The notes beneath the pieces were generated by a model. That model was not told the DNA's origin, ran no database searches, and saw only the letters and a list, made by a program, of their open reading frames with translations. Of a stretch of DNA of 64,000 bases, positions 1-15,000 are shown piece by piece. The translations under genes and the position numbers were made by a program. The stretch is from contig CAMPDV010000432.1 of NCBI GenBank assembly GCA_946699065.1, positions 1 to 64,000 of the forward strand. The letters are read 5' to 3'. The DNA is from Loxodes magnus (lineage: Eukaryota; Ciliophora; Karyorelictea; Loxodida; Loxodidae). Every line of letters starts with the position of its first letter. Within the stretch, counting starts at the first letter, position 1.

Positions 1-3000
1 ATCAGAGTGAGTTAACAAAGTACGAAAAAAAGTAGTTAAATTTTTTGTAGAAAAAGCATAGTTTTTGAAGTGTTTTGGAAGTAGAATACGAAATTTGAAT
101 ATCAGAGTGAGTTAACAAAGTACGAAAAAAAGTAGTTAAATTTTTTGTAGAAAAAGCATAGTTTTTGAAGTGTTTTGGAAGTAGAATACTAAATTTGAAT
201 ATCAGAGTGAGTTAACAAAGTACGAAAAAAAGTAGTTGCATATTTTTGTAAAAAAGCATAGTTTTTGAAGTGTTTTGGAAGTAGAATACTAAATTTGAAT
301 ATCAGAGTGAGTTAACAAAGTACGAAAAAAAGTAGTTAAATTTTTTAAGGGAAAAAAGCATAGTTTTTGAAGTGTTTTGGAAGTAGAATACTAAATTTGA
401 ATATCAGAGTGAGTTAACAAAGTACGAAAAAAAGTAGTTAAATTTTTTAAGGGAAAAAGCATAGTTTTTGAAGTGTTTTGGAAGTAGAATACGAAATTTG
501 AATATCAGAGTGAGTTAACAAAGTACGAAAAAAAGTAGTTAAATTTTTTGTAGAAAAAGCATAGTTTTTGAAGTGTTTTGGAAGTAGAATACGAAATTTG
601 AATATCAGAGTGAGTTAACAAAGTACGAAAAAAAGTAGTTAAATTTTTTGTAGAAAAAGCATAGTTTTTGAAGTGTTTTGGAAGTAGAATACGAAATTTG
701 AATATCAGAGTGAGTTAACAAAGTACGAAAAAAAGTAGTTAAATTTTTTGTAGAAAAAGCATAGTTTTTGAAGTGTTTTGGAAGTAGAATACGAAATTTG
801 AATATCAGAGTGAGTTAACAAAGTACGAAAAAAAGTAGTTAAATTTTTTAAGGGAAAAAAGCATAGTTTTTGAAGTGTTTTGGAAGTAGAATACGAAATT
901 TGAATATCAGAGTGAGTTAACAAAGTACGAAAAAAAGTAGTTAAATTTTTTGTAGAAAAAGCATAGTTTTTGAAGTGTTTTGGAAGTAGAATACGAAATT
1001 TGAATATCAGAGTGAGTTAACAAAGTACGAAAAAAAGTAGTTAAATTTTTTGTAGAAAAAAGCATAGTTTTTGAAGTGTTTTGGAAGTAGAATACGAAAT
1101 TTGAATATCAGAGTGAGTTAACAAAGTACGAAAAAAAGTAGTTAAATTTTTTGTAGAAAAAGCATAGTTTTTGAAGTGTTTTGGAAGTAGAATACGAAAT
1201 TTGAATATCAGAGTGAGTTAACAAAGTACGAAAAAAAGTAGTTAAATTTTTTAAGGGAAAAAGCATAGTTTTTGAAGTGTTTTGGAAGTAGAATACGAAA
1301 TTTGAATATCAGAGTGAGTTAACAAAGTACGAAAAAAAGTAGTTAAATTTTTTAAGGGAAAAAGCATAGTTTTTGAAGTGTTTTGGAAGTAGAATACGAA
1401 ATTTGAATATCAGAGTGAGTTAACAAAGTACGAAAAAAAGTAGTTAAATTTTTTAAGGTAGAAAAAGCATAGTTTTTGAAGTGTTTTGGAAGTAGAATAC
1501 GAAATTTGAATATCAGAGTGAGTTAACAAAGTACGAAAAAAAGTAGTTAAATTTTTTAAGGGAAAAAGCATAGTTTTTGAAGTGTTTTGGAAGTAGAATA
1601 CGAAATTTGAATATCAGAGTGAGTTAACAAAGTACGAAAAAAAGTAGTTAAATTTTTTAAGGGAAAAAGCATAGTTTTTGAAGTGTTTTGGAAGTAGAAT
1701 ACGAAATTTGAATATCAGAGTGAGTTAACAAAGTACGAAAAAAAGTAGTTAAATTTTTTAAGGGAAAAAGCATAGTTTTTGAAGTGTTTTGGAAGTAGAA
1801 TACGAAATTTGAATATCAGAGTGAGTTAACAAAGTACGAAAAAAAGTAGTTAAATTTTTAAGGGAAAAAGCATAGTTTTTGAAGTGTTTTGGAAGTAGAA
1901 TACGAAATTTGAATATCAGAGTGAGTTAACAAAGTACGAAAAAAAGTAGTTAAATTTTTAAGGTAGAAAAAGCATAGTTTTTGAAGTGTTTTGGAAGTAG
2001 AATACGAAATTTGAATATCAGAGTGAGTTAACAAAGTACGAAAAAAAGTAGTTAAATTTTTTGTAGAAAAAGCATAGTTTTTGAAGTGTTTTGGAAGTAG
2101 AATACGAAATTTGAATATCAGAGTGAGTTAACAAAGTACGAAAAAAAGTAGTTAAATTTTAAGGTAGAAAAAGCATAGTTTTTGAAGTGTTTTGGAAGTA
2201 GAATACGAAATTTGAATATCAGAGTGAGTTAACAAAGTACGAAAAAAAGTAGTTAAATTTTAAGGTAGAAAAAGCATAGTTTTTGAAGTGTTTTGGAAGT
2301 AGAATACGAAATTTGAATATCAGAGTGAGTTAACAAAGTACGAAAAAAAGTAGTTAAATTTTTTAAGGTAGAAAAAGCATAGTTTTTGAAGTGTTTTGGA
2401 AGTAGAATACGAAATTTGAATATCAGAGTGAGTTAACAAAGTACGAAAAAAAGTAGTTAAATTTTTAAGGGAAAAAGCATAGTTTTTGAAGTGTTTTGGA
2501 AGTAGAATACGAAATTTGAATATCAGAGTGAGTTAACAAAGTACGAAAAAAAGTAGTTAAATTTTTAAGGGAAAAAGCATAGTTTTTGAAGTGTTTTGGA
2601 AGTAGAATACGAAATTTGAATATCAGAGTGAGTTAACAAAGTACGAAAAAAAGTAGTTAAATTTTTTAAGGTAGAAAAAGCATAGTTTTTGAAGTGTTTT
2701 GGAAGTAGAATACGAAATTTGAATATCAGAGTGAGTTAACAAAGTACGAAAAAAAGTAGTTAAATTTTTTAAGGTAGAAAAAGCATAGTTTTTGAAGTGT
2801 TTTGGAAGTAGAATACGAAATTTGAATATCAGAGTGAGTTAACAAAGTACGAAAAAAAGTAGTTAAATTTTTTAAGGTAGAAAAAGCATAGTTTTTGAAG
2901 TGTTTTGGAAGTAGAATACGAAATTTGAATATCAGAGTGAGTTAACAAAGTACGAAAAAAAGTAGTTAAATTTTTTAAGGGAAAAAGCATAGTTTTTGAA

Positions 3001-6000
3001 GTGTTTTGGAAGTAGAATACGAAATTTGAATATCAGAGTGAGTTAACAAAGTACGAAAAAAAGTAGTTAAATTTTTTAAGGTAGAAAAAGCATAGTTTTT
3101 GAAGTGTTTTGGAAGTAGAATACGAAATTTGAATATCAGAGTGAGTTAACAAAGTACGAAAAAAAGTAGTTAAATTTTTTGTAGAAAAAAGCATAGTTTT
3201 TGAAGTGTTTTGGAAGTAGAATACGAAATTTGAATATCAGAGTGAGTTAACAAAGTACGAAAAAAAGTAGTTAAATTTTTTGTAGAAAAAGCATAGTTTT
3301 TGAAGTGTTTTGGAAGTAGAATACGAAATTTGAATATCAGAGTGAGTTAACAAAGTACGAAAAAAAGTAGTTAAATTTTTTAAGGGGAAAAAGCATAGTT
3401 TTTGAAGTGTTTTGGAAGTAGAATACGAAATTTGAATATCAGAGTGAGTTAACAAAGTACGAAAAAAAGTAGTTAAATTTTTTAAGGGAAAAAGCATAGT
3501 TTTTGAAGTGTTTTGGAAGTAGAATACGAAATTTGAATATCAGAGTGAGTTAACAAAGTACGAAAAAAAGTAGTTAAATTTTTTGTAGAAAAAGCATAGT
3601 TTTTGAAGTGTTTTGGAAGTAGAATACGAAATTTGAATATCAGAGTGAGTTAACAAAGTACGAAAAAAAGTAGTTAAATTTTTTAAGGTAGAAAAAGCAT
3701 AGTTTTTGAAGTGTTTTGGAAGTAGAATACGAAATTTGAATATCAGAGTGAGTTAACAAAGTACGAAAAAAAGTAGTTAAATTTTTTGTAGAAAAAGCAT
3801 AGTTTTTGAAGTGTTTTGGAAGTAGAATACGAAATTTGAATATCAGAGTGAGTTAACAAAGTACGAAAAAAAGTAGTTAAATTTTTTAAGGGAAAAAAGC
3901 ATAGTTTTTGAAGTGTTTTGGAAGTAGAATACGAAATTTGAATATCAGAGTGAGTTAACAAAGTACGAAAAAAAGTAGTTAAATTTTAAGGGAAAAAAGC
4001 ATAGTTTTTGAAGTGTTTTGGAAGTAGAATACGAAATTTGAATATCAGAGTGAGTTAACAAAGTACGAAAAAAAGTAGTTAAATTTTTTAAGGGAAAAAA
4101 GCATAGTTTTTGAAGTGTTTTGGAAGTAGAATACGAAATTTGAATATCAGAGTGAGTTAACAAAGTACGAAAAAAAGTAGTTAAATTTTTTAAGGGAAAA
4201 AAGCATAGTTTTTGAAGTGTTTTGGAAGTAGAATACGAAATTTGAATATCAGAGTGAGTTAACAAAGTACGAAAAAAAGTAGTTAAATTTTTTGTAGGGA
4301 AAAAAGCATAGTTTTTGAAGTGTTTTGGAAGTAGAATACGAAATTTGAATATCAGAGTGAGTTAACAAAGTACGAAAAAAAGTAGTTAAATTTTTTAAGG
4401 TAAAAAAGCATAGTTTTTGAAGTGTTTTGGAAGTAGAATACGAAATTTGAATATCAGAGTGAGTTAACAAAGTACGAGCAAAAAAGTAGTTAAATTTTTT
4501 AGTAAGGGAAAAAAGCATAGTTTTTGAAGTGTTTTGGAAGTAGAATACGAAATTTGAATATCAGAGTGAGTTAACAAAGTACGAAAAAAAGTAGTTAAAT
4601 TTTTAGTTAAATTTTTAACAAAGTAAGGGGAAAAAGCATAGTTTTTGAAGTGTTTTGGAAGTAGAATACGAAATTTGAATATCAGAGTGAGTTAACAAAG
4701 TACGAAAAAAAGTAGTTAAATTTTTTAAGGGAAAAAAGCATAGTTTTTGAAGTGTTTTGGAAGTAGAATACGAAATTTGAATATCAGAGTGAGTTAACAA
4801 AGTACGAAAAAAAGTAGTTAAATTTTTTAAGGGAAAAAAGCATAGTTTTTGAAGTGTTTTGGAAGTAGAATACGAAATTTGAATATCAGAGTGAGTTAAC
4901 AAAGTACGAAAAAAAGTAGTTAAATTTTTTAAGGGAAAAAAGCATAGTTTTTGAAGTGTTTTGGAAGTAGAATACGAAATTTGAATATCAGAGTGAGTTA
5001 ACAAAGTACGAAAAAAAGTAGTTAAATTTTTAAGGGAAAAAGCATAGTTTTTGAAGTGTTTTGGAAGTAGAATACGAAATTTGAATATCAGAGTGAGTTA
5101 ACAAAGTACGAAAAAAAGTAGTTAAATTTTTAAGGGAAAAAAGCATAGTTTTTGAAGTGTTTTGGAAGTAGAATACGAAATTTGAATATCAGAGTGAGTT
5201 AACAAAGTACGAAAAAAAGTAGTTAAATTTTTTAAGGGAAAAAAGCATAGTTTTTGAAGTGTTTTGGAAGTAGAATACGAAATTTGAATATCAGAGTGAG
5301 TTAACAAAGTACGAAAAAAAGTAGTTAAATTTTTTTAAGGGAAAAAGCATAGTTTTTGAAGTGTTTTGGAAGTAGAATACGAAATTTGAATATCAGAGTG
5401 AGTTAACAAAGTACGAAAAAAAGTAGTTAAATTTTTTAAGGGAAAAAGCATAGTTTTTGAAGTGTTTTGGAAGTAGAATACGAAATTTGAATATCAGAGT
5501 GAGTTAACAAAGTACGAAAAAAAGTAGTTAAATTTTTTAGTAGAAAAAGCATAGTTTTTGAAGTGTTTTGGAAGTAGAATACGAAATTTGAATATCAGAG
5601 TGAGTTAACAAAGTACGAAAAAAAGTAGTTAAATTTTTAAGGGAAAAAGCATAGTTTTTGAAGTGTTTTGGAAGTAGAATACGAAATTTGAATATCAGAG
5701 TGAGTTAACAAAGTACGAAAAAAAGTAGTTAAATTTTTAAGGGAAAAAGCATAGTTTTTGAAGTGTTTTGGAAGTAGAATACGAAATTTGAATATCAGAG
5801 TGAGTTAACAAAGTACGAAAAAAAGTAGTTAAATTTTTTAAGGTAGAAAAAGCATAGTTTTTGAAGTGTTTTGGAAGTAGAATACGAAATTTGAATATCA
5901 GAGTGAGTTAACAAAGTACGAAAAAAAGTAGTTAAATTTTTTGTAGAAAAAGCATAGTTTTTGAAGTGTTTTGGAAGTAGAATACGAAATTTGAATATCA

Positions 6001-9000
6001 GAGTGAGTTAACAAAGTACGAAAAAAAGTAGTTAAATTTTTTAAGGTAGAAAAAGCATAGTTTTTGAAGTGTTTTGGAAGTAGAATACGAAATTTGAATA
6101 TCAGAGTGAGTTAACAAAGTACGAAAAAAAGTAGTTAAATTTTTAAGGGAAAAAGCATAGTTTTTGAAGTGTTTTGGAAGTAGAATACGAAATTTGAATA
6201 TCAGAGTGAGTTAACAAAGTACGAAAAAAAGTAGTTAAATTTTTAAGGGAAAAAGCATAGTGTTTTGAAGTGAATATTTTGGAAGTAGAATACGAAATTT
6301 GAATATCAGAGTGAGTTAACAAAGTACGAAAAAAAGTAGTTAAATTTTTAAGGGAAAAAGCATAGTTTTTGAAGTGTTTTGGAAGTAGAATACGAAATTT
6401 GAATATCAGAGTGAGTTAACAAAGTACGAAAAAAAGTAGTTAAATTTTTAAGGGAAAAAGCATAGTTTTTGAAGTGTTTTGGAAGTAGAATACGAAATTT
6501 GAATATCAGAGTGAGTTAACAAAGTACGAAAAAAAGTAGTTAAATTTTTTAAGGTAAAAAAGCATAGTTTTTGAAGTGTTTTGGAAGTAGAATACGAAAT
6601 TTGAATATCAGAGTGAGTTAACAAAGTACGAAAAAAAGTAGTTAAATTTTTTAAGGTAGAAAAAGCATAGTTTTTGAAGTGTTTTGGAAGTAGAATACGA
6701 AATTTGAATATCAGAGTGAGTTAACAAAGTACGAAAAAAAGTAGTTAAATTTTTTAAGGGAAAAAGCATAGTTTTTGAAGTGTTTTGGAAGTAGAATACG
6801 AAATTTGAATATCAGAGTGAGTTAACAAAGTACGAAAAAAAGTAGTTAAATTTTTTAAGGTAGAAAAAGCATAGTTTTTGAAGTGTTTTGGAAGTAGAAT
6901 ACGAAATTTGAATATCAGAGTGAGTTAACAAAGTACGAAAAAAAGTAGTTAAATTTTTAAGGGAAAAAGCATAGTTTTTGAAGTGTTTTGGAAGTAGAAT
7001 ACGAAATTTGAATATCAGAGTGAGTTAACAAAGTACGAAAAAAAGTAGTTAAATTTTTAAGGGAAAAAGCATAGTTTTTGAAGTGTTTTGGAAGTAGAAT
7101 ACGAAATTTGAATATCAGAGTGAGTTAACAAAGTACGAAAAAAAGTAGTTAAATTTTTTAAGGGAAAAAGCATAGTTTTTGAAGTGTTTTGGAAGTAGAA
7201 TACGAAATTTGAATATCAGAGTGAGTTAACAAAGTACGAAAAAAAGTAGTTAAATTTTTTGTAGAAAAAGCATAGTTTTTGAAGTGTTTTGGAAGTAGAA
7301 TACGAAATTTGAATATCAGAGTGAGTTAACAAAGTACGAAAAAAAGTAGTTAAATTTTTTGTAGAAAAAGCATAGTTTTTGAAGTGTTTTGGAAGTAGAA
7401 TACGAAATTTGAATATCAGAGTGAGTTAACAAAGTACGAAAAAAAGTAGTTAAATTTTTAAGGGAAAAAGCATAGTTTTTGAAGTGTTTTGGAAGTAGAA
7501 TACGAAATTTGAATATCAGAGTGAGTTAACAAAGTACGAAAAAAAGTAGTTAAATTTTTAAGGGAAAAAGCATAGTTTTTGAAGTGTTTTGGAAGTAGAA
7601 TACGAAATTTGAATATCAGAGTGAGTTAACAAAGTACGAAAAAAAGTAGTTAAATTTTTTGTAGAAAAAGCATAGTTTTTGAAGTGTTTTGGAAGTAGAA
7701 TACGAAATTTGAATATCAGAGTGAGTTAACAAAGTACGAAAAAAAGTAGTTAAATTTTTAAGGGAAAAAGCATAGTTTTTGAAGTGTTTTGGAAGTAGAA
7801 TACGAAATTTGAATATCAGAGTGAGTTAACAAAGTACGAAAAAAAGTAGTTAAATTTTTTGTAGAAAAAGCATAGTTTTTGAAGTGTTTTGGAAGTAGAA
7901 TACGAAATTTGAATATCAGAGTGAGTTAACAAAGTACGAAAAAAAGTAGTTAAATTTTTTAAGTAGAAAAAGCATAGTTTTTGAAGTGTTTTGGAAGTAG
8001 AATACGAAATTTGAATATCAGAGTGAGTTAACAAAGTACGAAAAAAAGTAGTTAAATTTTTTAAGGGAAAAAGCATAGTTTTTGAAGTGTTTTGGAAGTA
8101 GAATACGAAATTTGAATATCAGAGTGAGTTAACAAAGTACGAAAAAAAGTAGTTAAATTTTTTAAGGGAAAAAGCATAGTTTTTGAAGTGTTTTGGAAGT
8201 AGAATACGAAATTTGAATATCAGAGTGAGTTAACAAAGTACGAAAAAAAGTAGTTAAATTTTTAAGGGAAAAAGCATAGTTTTTGAAGTGTTTTGGAAGT
8301 AGAATACGAAATTTGAATATCAGAGTGAGTTAACAAAGTACGAAAAAAAGTAGTTAAATTTTTAAGGTAGAAAAAGCATAGTTTTTGAAGTGTTTTGGAA
8401 GTAGAATACGAAATTTGAATATCAGAGTGAGTTAACAAAGTACGAAAAAAAGTAGTTAAATTTTTTAAGGTAGAAAAAGCATAGTTTTTGAAGTGTTTTG
8501 GAAGTAGAATACGAAATTTGAATATCAGAGTGAGTTAACAAAGTACGAAAAAAAGTAGTTAAATTTTTTAAGGTAGAAAAAGCATAGTTTTTGAAGTGTT
8601 TTGGAAGTAGAATACGAAATTTGAATATCAGAGTGAGTTAACAAAGTACGAAAAAAAGTAGTTAAATTTTTTGTAGAAAAAGCATAGTTTTTGAAGTGTT
8701 TTGGAAGTAGAATACGAAATTTGAATATCAGAGTGAGTTAACAAAGTACGAAAAAAAGTAGTTAAATTTTTTAAGGGAAAAAGCATAGTTTTTGAAGTGT
8801 TTTGGAAGTAGAATACGAAATTTGAATATCAGAGTGAGTTAACAAAGTACGAAAAAAAGTAGTTAAATTTTTAAGGGAAAAAGCATAGTTTTTGAAGTGT
8901 TTTGGAAGTAGAATACGAAATTTGAATATCAGAGTGAGTTAACAAAGTACGAAAAAAAGTAGTTAAATTTTTTAAGGGAAAAAGCATAGTTTTTGAAGTG

Positions 9001-12000
9001 TTTTGGAAGTAGAATACGAAATTTGAATATCAGAGTGAGTTAACAAAGTACGAAAAAAAGTAGTTAAATTTTTAAGGGAAAAAGCATAGTTTTTGAAGTG
9101 TTTTGGAAGTAGAATACGAAATTTGAATATCAGAGTGAGTTAACAAAGTACGAAAAAAAGTAGTTAAATTTTTTAAGGTAGAAAAAGCATAGTTTTTGAA
9201 GTGTTTTGGAAGTAGAATACGAAATTTGAATATCAGAGTGAGTTAACAAAGTACGAAAAAAAGTAGTTAAATTTTTTGTAGAAAAAGCGAAAAAAAGTAG
9301 TTAAATTTTTTGTAGAAAAAGCATAGTTAAATTTTTTTTGAAGTGTTTTGGAAGTAGAATACGAAATTTGAATATAGTTTTTGAAGTGTTTTGGAAGTAG
9401 AATACGAAATTTGAATATCAGAGTGAGTTAACAAAGTACGAAAAAAAGTAGTTAAATTTTTTAAGGTAGAAAAAGCATAGTTTTTGAAGTGTTTTGGAAG
9501 TAGAATACGAAATTTGAATATCAGAGTGAGTTAACAAAGTACGAAAAAAAGTAGTTAAATTTTTTAAGGGAAAAAGCATAGTTTTTGAAGTGTTTTGGAA
9601 GTAGAATACGAAATTTGAATATCAGAGTGAGTTAACAAAGTACGAAAAAAAGTAGTTAAATTTTTTAAGGGAAAAAGCATAGTTTTTGAAGTGTTTTGGA
9701 AGTAGAATACGAAATTTGAATATCAGAGTGAGTTAACAAAGTACGAAAAAAAGTAGTTAAATTTTTTAAGGGAAAAAGCATAGTTTTTGAAGTGTTTTGG
9801 AAGTAGAATACGAAATTTGAATATCAGAGTGAGTTAACAAAGTACGAAAAAAAGTAGTTAAATTTTTTAAGGTAGAAAAAGCATAGTTTTTGAAGTGTTT
9901 TGGAAGTAGAATACGAAATTTGAATATCAGAGTGAGTTAACAAAGTACGAAAAAAAGTAGTTAAATTTTTAAGGGAAAAAGCATAGTTTTTGAAGTGTTT
10001 TGGAAGTAGAATACGAAATTTGAATATCAGAGTGAGTTAACAAAGTACGAAAAAAAGTAGTTAAATTTTTTAAGGGAAAAAGCATAGTTTTTGAAGTGTT
10101 TTGGAAGTAGAATACGAAATTTGAATATCAGAGTGAGTTAACAAAGTACGAAAAAAAGTAGTTAAATTTTTAAGGGAAAAAGCATAGTTTTTGAAGTGTT
10201 TTGGAAGTAGAATACGAAATTTGAATATCAGAGTGAGTTAACAAAGTACGAAAAAAAGTAGTTAAATTTTTTAAGGGAAAAAGCATAGTTTTTGAAGTGT
10301 TTTGGAAGTAGAATACGAAATTTGAATATCAGAGTGAGTTAACAAAGTACGAAAAAAAGTAGTTAAATTTTTTGTAGGGAAAAAGCATAGTTTTTGAAGT
10401 GTTTTGGAAGTAGAATACGAAATTTGAATATCAGAGTGAGTTAACAAAGTACGAAAAAAAGTAGTTAAATTTTTAAGGGAAAAAGCATAGTTTTTGAAGT
10501 GTTTTGGAAGTAGAATACGAAATTTGAATATCAGAGTGAGTTAACAAAGTACGAAAAAAAGTAGTTAAATTTTTAAGTAGAAAAAGCATAGTTTTTGAAG
10601 TGTTTTGGAAGTAGAATACGAAATTTGAATATCAGAGTGAGTTAACAAAGTACGAAAAAAAGTAGTTAAATTTTTAAGGGAAAAAGCATAGTTTTTGAAG
10701 TGTTTTGGAAGTAGAATACGAAATTTGAATATCAGAGTGAGTTAACAAAGTACGAAAAAAAGTAGTTAAATTTTTAAGGGAAAAAGCATAGTTTTTGAAG
10801 TGTTTTGGAAGTAGAATACGAAATTTGAATATCAGAGTGAGTTAACAAAGTACGAAAAAAAGTAGTTAAATTTTTTAAGGTAGAAAAAGCATAGTTTTTG
10901 AAGTGTTTTGGAAGTAGAATACGAAATTTGAATATCAGAGTGAGTTAACAAAGTACGAAAAAAAGTAGTTAAATTTTTAAGGGAAAAAGCATAGTTTTTG
11001 AAGTGTTTTGGAAGTAGAATACGAAATTTGAATATCAGAGTGAGTTAACAAAGTACGAAAAAAAGTAGTTAAATTTTTAAGGGAAAAAGCATAGTTTTTG
11101 AAGTGTTTTGGAAGTAGAATACGAAATTTGAATATCAGAGTGAGTTAACAAAGTACGAAAAAAAGTAGTTAAATTTTTAAGGGAAAAAGCATAGTTTTTG
11201 AAGTGTTTTGGAAGTAGAATACGAAATTTGAATATCAGAGTGAGTTAACAAAGTACGAAAAAAAGTAGTTAAATTTTTAAGGGAAAAAGCATAGTTTTTG
11301 AAGTGTTTTGGAAGTAGAATACGAAATTTGAATATCAGAGTGAGTTAACAAAGTACGAAAAAAAGTAGTTAAATTTTTAAGGGAAAAAGCATAGTTTTTG
11401 AAGTGTTTTGGAAGTAGAATACGAAATTTGAATATCAGAGTGAGTTAACAAAGTACGAAAAAAAGTAGTTAAATTTTTAAGTAGAAAAAGCATAGTTTTT
11501 GAAGTGTTTTGGAAGTAGAATACGAAATTTGAATATCAGAGTGAGTTAACAAAGTACGAAAAAAAGTAGTTAAAGTTTTTTAAGGGAAAAAGCATAGTTT
11601 TTGAAGTGTTTTGGAAGTAGAATACGAAATTTGAATATCAGAGTGAGTTAACAAAGTACGAAAAAAAGTAGTTAAATTTTTAAGGGAAAAAGCATAGTTT
11701 TTGAAGTGTTTTGGAAGTAGAATACGAAATTTGAATATCAGAGTGAGTTAACAAAGTACGAAAAAAAGTAGTTAAATTTTTTAAGGGAAAAAGCATAGTT
11801 TTTGAAGTGTTTTGGAAGTAGAATACGAAATTTGAATATCAGAGTGAGTTAACAAAGTACGAAAAAAAGTAGTTAAATTTTTAAGGGAAAAAGCATAGTT
11901 TTTGAAGTGTTTTGGAAGTAGAATACGAAATTTGAATATCAGAGTGAGTTAACAAAGTACGAAAAAAAGTAGTTAAATTTTTAAGGGAAAAAGCATAGTT

Positions 12001-15000
12001 TTTGAAGTGTTTTGGAAGTAGAATACGAAATTTGAATATCAGAGTGAGTTAACAAAGTACGAAAAAAAGTAGTTAAATTTTTAAGGGAAAAAGCATAGTT
12101 TTTGAAGTGTTTTGGAAGTAGAATACGAAATTTGAATATCAGAGTGAGTTAACAAAGTACGAAAAAAAGTAGTTAAATTTTTAAGGGAAAAAAGCATAGT
12201 TTTTGAAGTGTTTTGGAAGTAGAATACGAAATTTGAATATCAGAGTGAGTTAACAAAGTACGAAAAAAAGTAGTTAAATTTTTACGAAAAAAAGTAGTAA
12301 GGGAAAAAGCATAGTTTTTGAAGTGTTTTGGAAGTAGAATACGAAATTTGAATATCAGAGTGAGTTAACAAAGTACGAAAAAAAGTAGTTAAATTTTTAA
12401 GGGAAAAAGCATAGTTTTTGAAGTGTTTTGGAAGTAGAATACGAAATTTGAATATCAGAGTGAGTTAACAAAGTACGAAAAAAAGTAGTTAAATTTTTTA
12501 AGGTAGAAAAAGCATAGTTTTTGAAGTGTTTTGGAAGTAGAATACGAAATTTGAATATCAGAGTGAGTTAACAAAGTACGAAAAAAAGTAGTTAAATTTT
12601 TTACGAAAAAAAGGTAGAAAAAGCATAGTTTTTGAAGTGTTTTGGAAGTAGAATACGAAATTTGAATATCAGAGTGAGTTAACAAAGTACGAAAAAAAGT
12701 AGTTAAATTTTTTACGAAAAAAAGGTAAGGGAAAAAGCATAGTTTTTGAAGTGTTTTGGAAGTAGAATACGAAATTTGAATATCAGAGTGAGTTAACAAA
12801 GTACGAAAAAAAGTAGTTAAATTTTTTAAGGGAAAAAAGCATAGTTTTTGAAGTGTTTTGGAAGTAGAATACGAAATTTGAATATCAGAGTGAGTTAACA
12901 AAGTACGAAAAAAAGTAGTTAAATTTTTTAAGGTAAAAAAGCATAGTTTTTGAAGTGTTTTGGAAGTAGAATACGAAATTTGAATATCAGAGTGAGTTAA
13001 CAAAGTACGAAAAAAAGTAGTTAAATTTTTTAAGGTAGAAAAAGCATAGTTTTTGAAGTGTTTTGGAAGTAGAATACGAAATTTGAATATCAGAGTGAGT
13101 TAACAAAGTACGAAAAAAAGTAGTTAAATTTTTTAAGGGAAAAAGCATAGTTTTTGAAGTGTTTTGGAAGTAGAATACGAAATTTGAATATCAGAGTGAG
13201 TTAACAAAGTACGAAAAAAAGTAGTTAAATATTTTAAGGGAAAAAGCATAGTTTTTGAAGTGTTTTGGAAGTAGAATACGAAATTTGAATATCAGAGTGA
13301 GTTAACAAAGTACGAAAAAAAGTAGTTAAATTTTTTAAGGTAAAAAAGCATAGTTTTTGAAGTGTTTTGGAAGTAGAATACGAAATTTGAATATCAGAGT
13401 GAGTTAACAAAGTACGAAAAAAAGTAGTTAAATTTTTTAAGGTAAAAAAGCATAGTTTTTGAAGTGTTTTGGAAGTAGAATACGAAATTTGAATATCAGA
13501 GTGAGTTAACAAAGTACGAAAAAAAGTAGTTAAATTTTTAAGGTAAAAAAGCATAGTTTTTGAAGTGTTTTGGAAGTAGAATACGAAATTTGAATATCAG
13601 AGTGAGTTAACAAAGTACGAAAAAAAGTAGTTAAATTTTTTAAGGTAAAAAAGCATAGTTTTTGAAGTGTTTTGGAAGTAGAATACGAAATTTGAATATC
13701 AGAGTGAGTTAACAAAGTACGAAAAAAAGTAGTTAAATTTTTAAGGGAAAAAAGCATAGTTTTTGAAGTGTTTTGGAAGTAGAATACGAAATTTGAATAT
13801 CAGAGTGAGTTAACAAAGTACGAAAAAAAGTAGTTAAATTTTTAAGGGGAAAAAGCATAGTTTTTGAAGTGTTTTGGAAGTAGAATACGAAATTTGAATA
13901 TCAGAGTGAGTTAACAAAGTACGAAAAAAAGTAGTTAAATTTTTAAGGGAAAAAGCATAGTTTTTGAAGTGTTTTGGAAGTAGAATACGAAATTTGAATA
14001 TCAGAGTGAGTTAACAAAGTACGAAAAAAAGTAGTTAAATTTTTTAAGGGAAAAAGCATAGTTTTTGAAGTGTTTTGGAAGTAGAATACGAAATTTGAAT
14101 ATCAGAGTGAGTTAACAAAGTACGAAAAAAAGTAGTTAAATTTTTTAAGGGAAAAAGCATAGTTTTTGAAGTGTTTTGGAAGTAGAATACGAAATTTGAA
14201 TATCAGAGTGAGTTAACAAAGTACGAAAAAAAGTAGTTAAATTTTTTAAGGGAAAAAAGCATAGTTTTTGAAGTGTTTTGGAAGTAGAATACGAAATTTG
14301 AATATCAGAGTGAGTTAACAAAGTACGAAAAAAAGTAGTTAAATTTTTTAAGGGAAAAAGCATAGTTTTTGAAGTGTTTTGGAAGTAGAATACGAAATTT
14401 GAATATCAGAGTGAGTTAACAAAGTACGAAAAAAAGTAGTTAAATTTTTTAAGGGAAAAAAGCATAGTTTTTGAAGTGTTTTGGAAGTAGAATACGAAAT
14501 TTGAATATCAGAGTGAGTTAACAAAGTACGAAAAAAAGTAGTTAAATTTTTTAAGGGAAAAAGCATAGTTTTTGAAGTGTTTTGGAAGTAGAATACGAAA
14601 TTTGAATATCAGAGTGAGTTAACAAAGTACGAAAAAAAGTAGTTAAATTTTTTAAGGGAAAAAGCATAGTTTTTGAAGTGTTTTGGAAGTAGAATACGAA
14701 ATTTGAATATCAGAGTGAGTTAACAAAGTACGAAAAAAAGTAGTTAAATTTTTTAAGGGAAAAAGCATAGTTTTTGAAGTGTTTTGGAAGTAGAATACGA
14801 AATTTGAATATCAGAGTGAGTTAACAAAGTACGAAAAAAAGTAGTTAAATATTTTTACGAAAAAAAGGGAAAAAGCATAGTTTTTGAAGTGTTTTGGAAG
14901 TAGAATACGAAATTTGAATATCAGAGTGAGTTAACAAAGTACGAAAAAAAGTAGTTAAATTTTTTAAGGGAAAAAAGCATAGTTTTTGAAGTGTTTTGGA

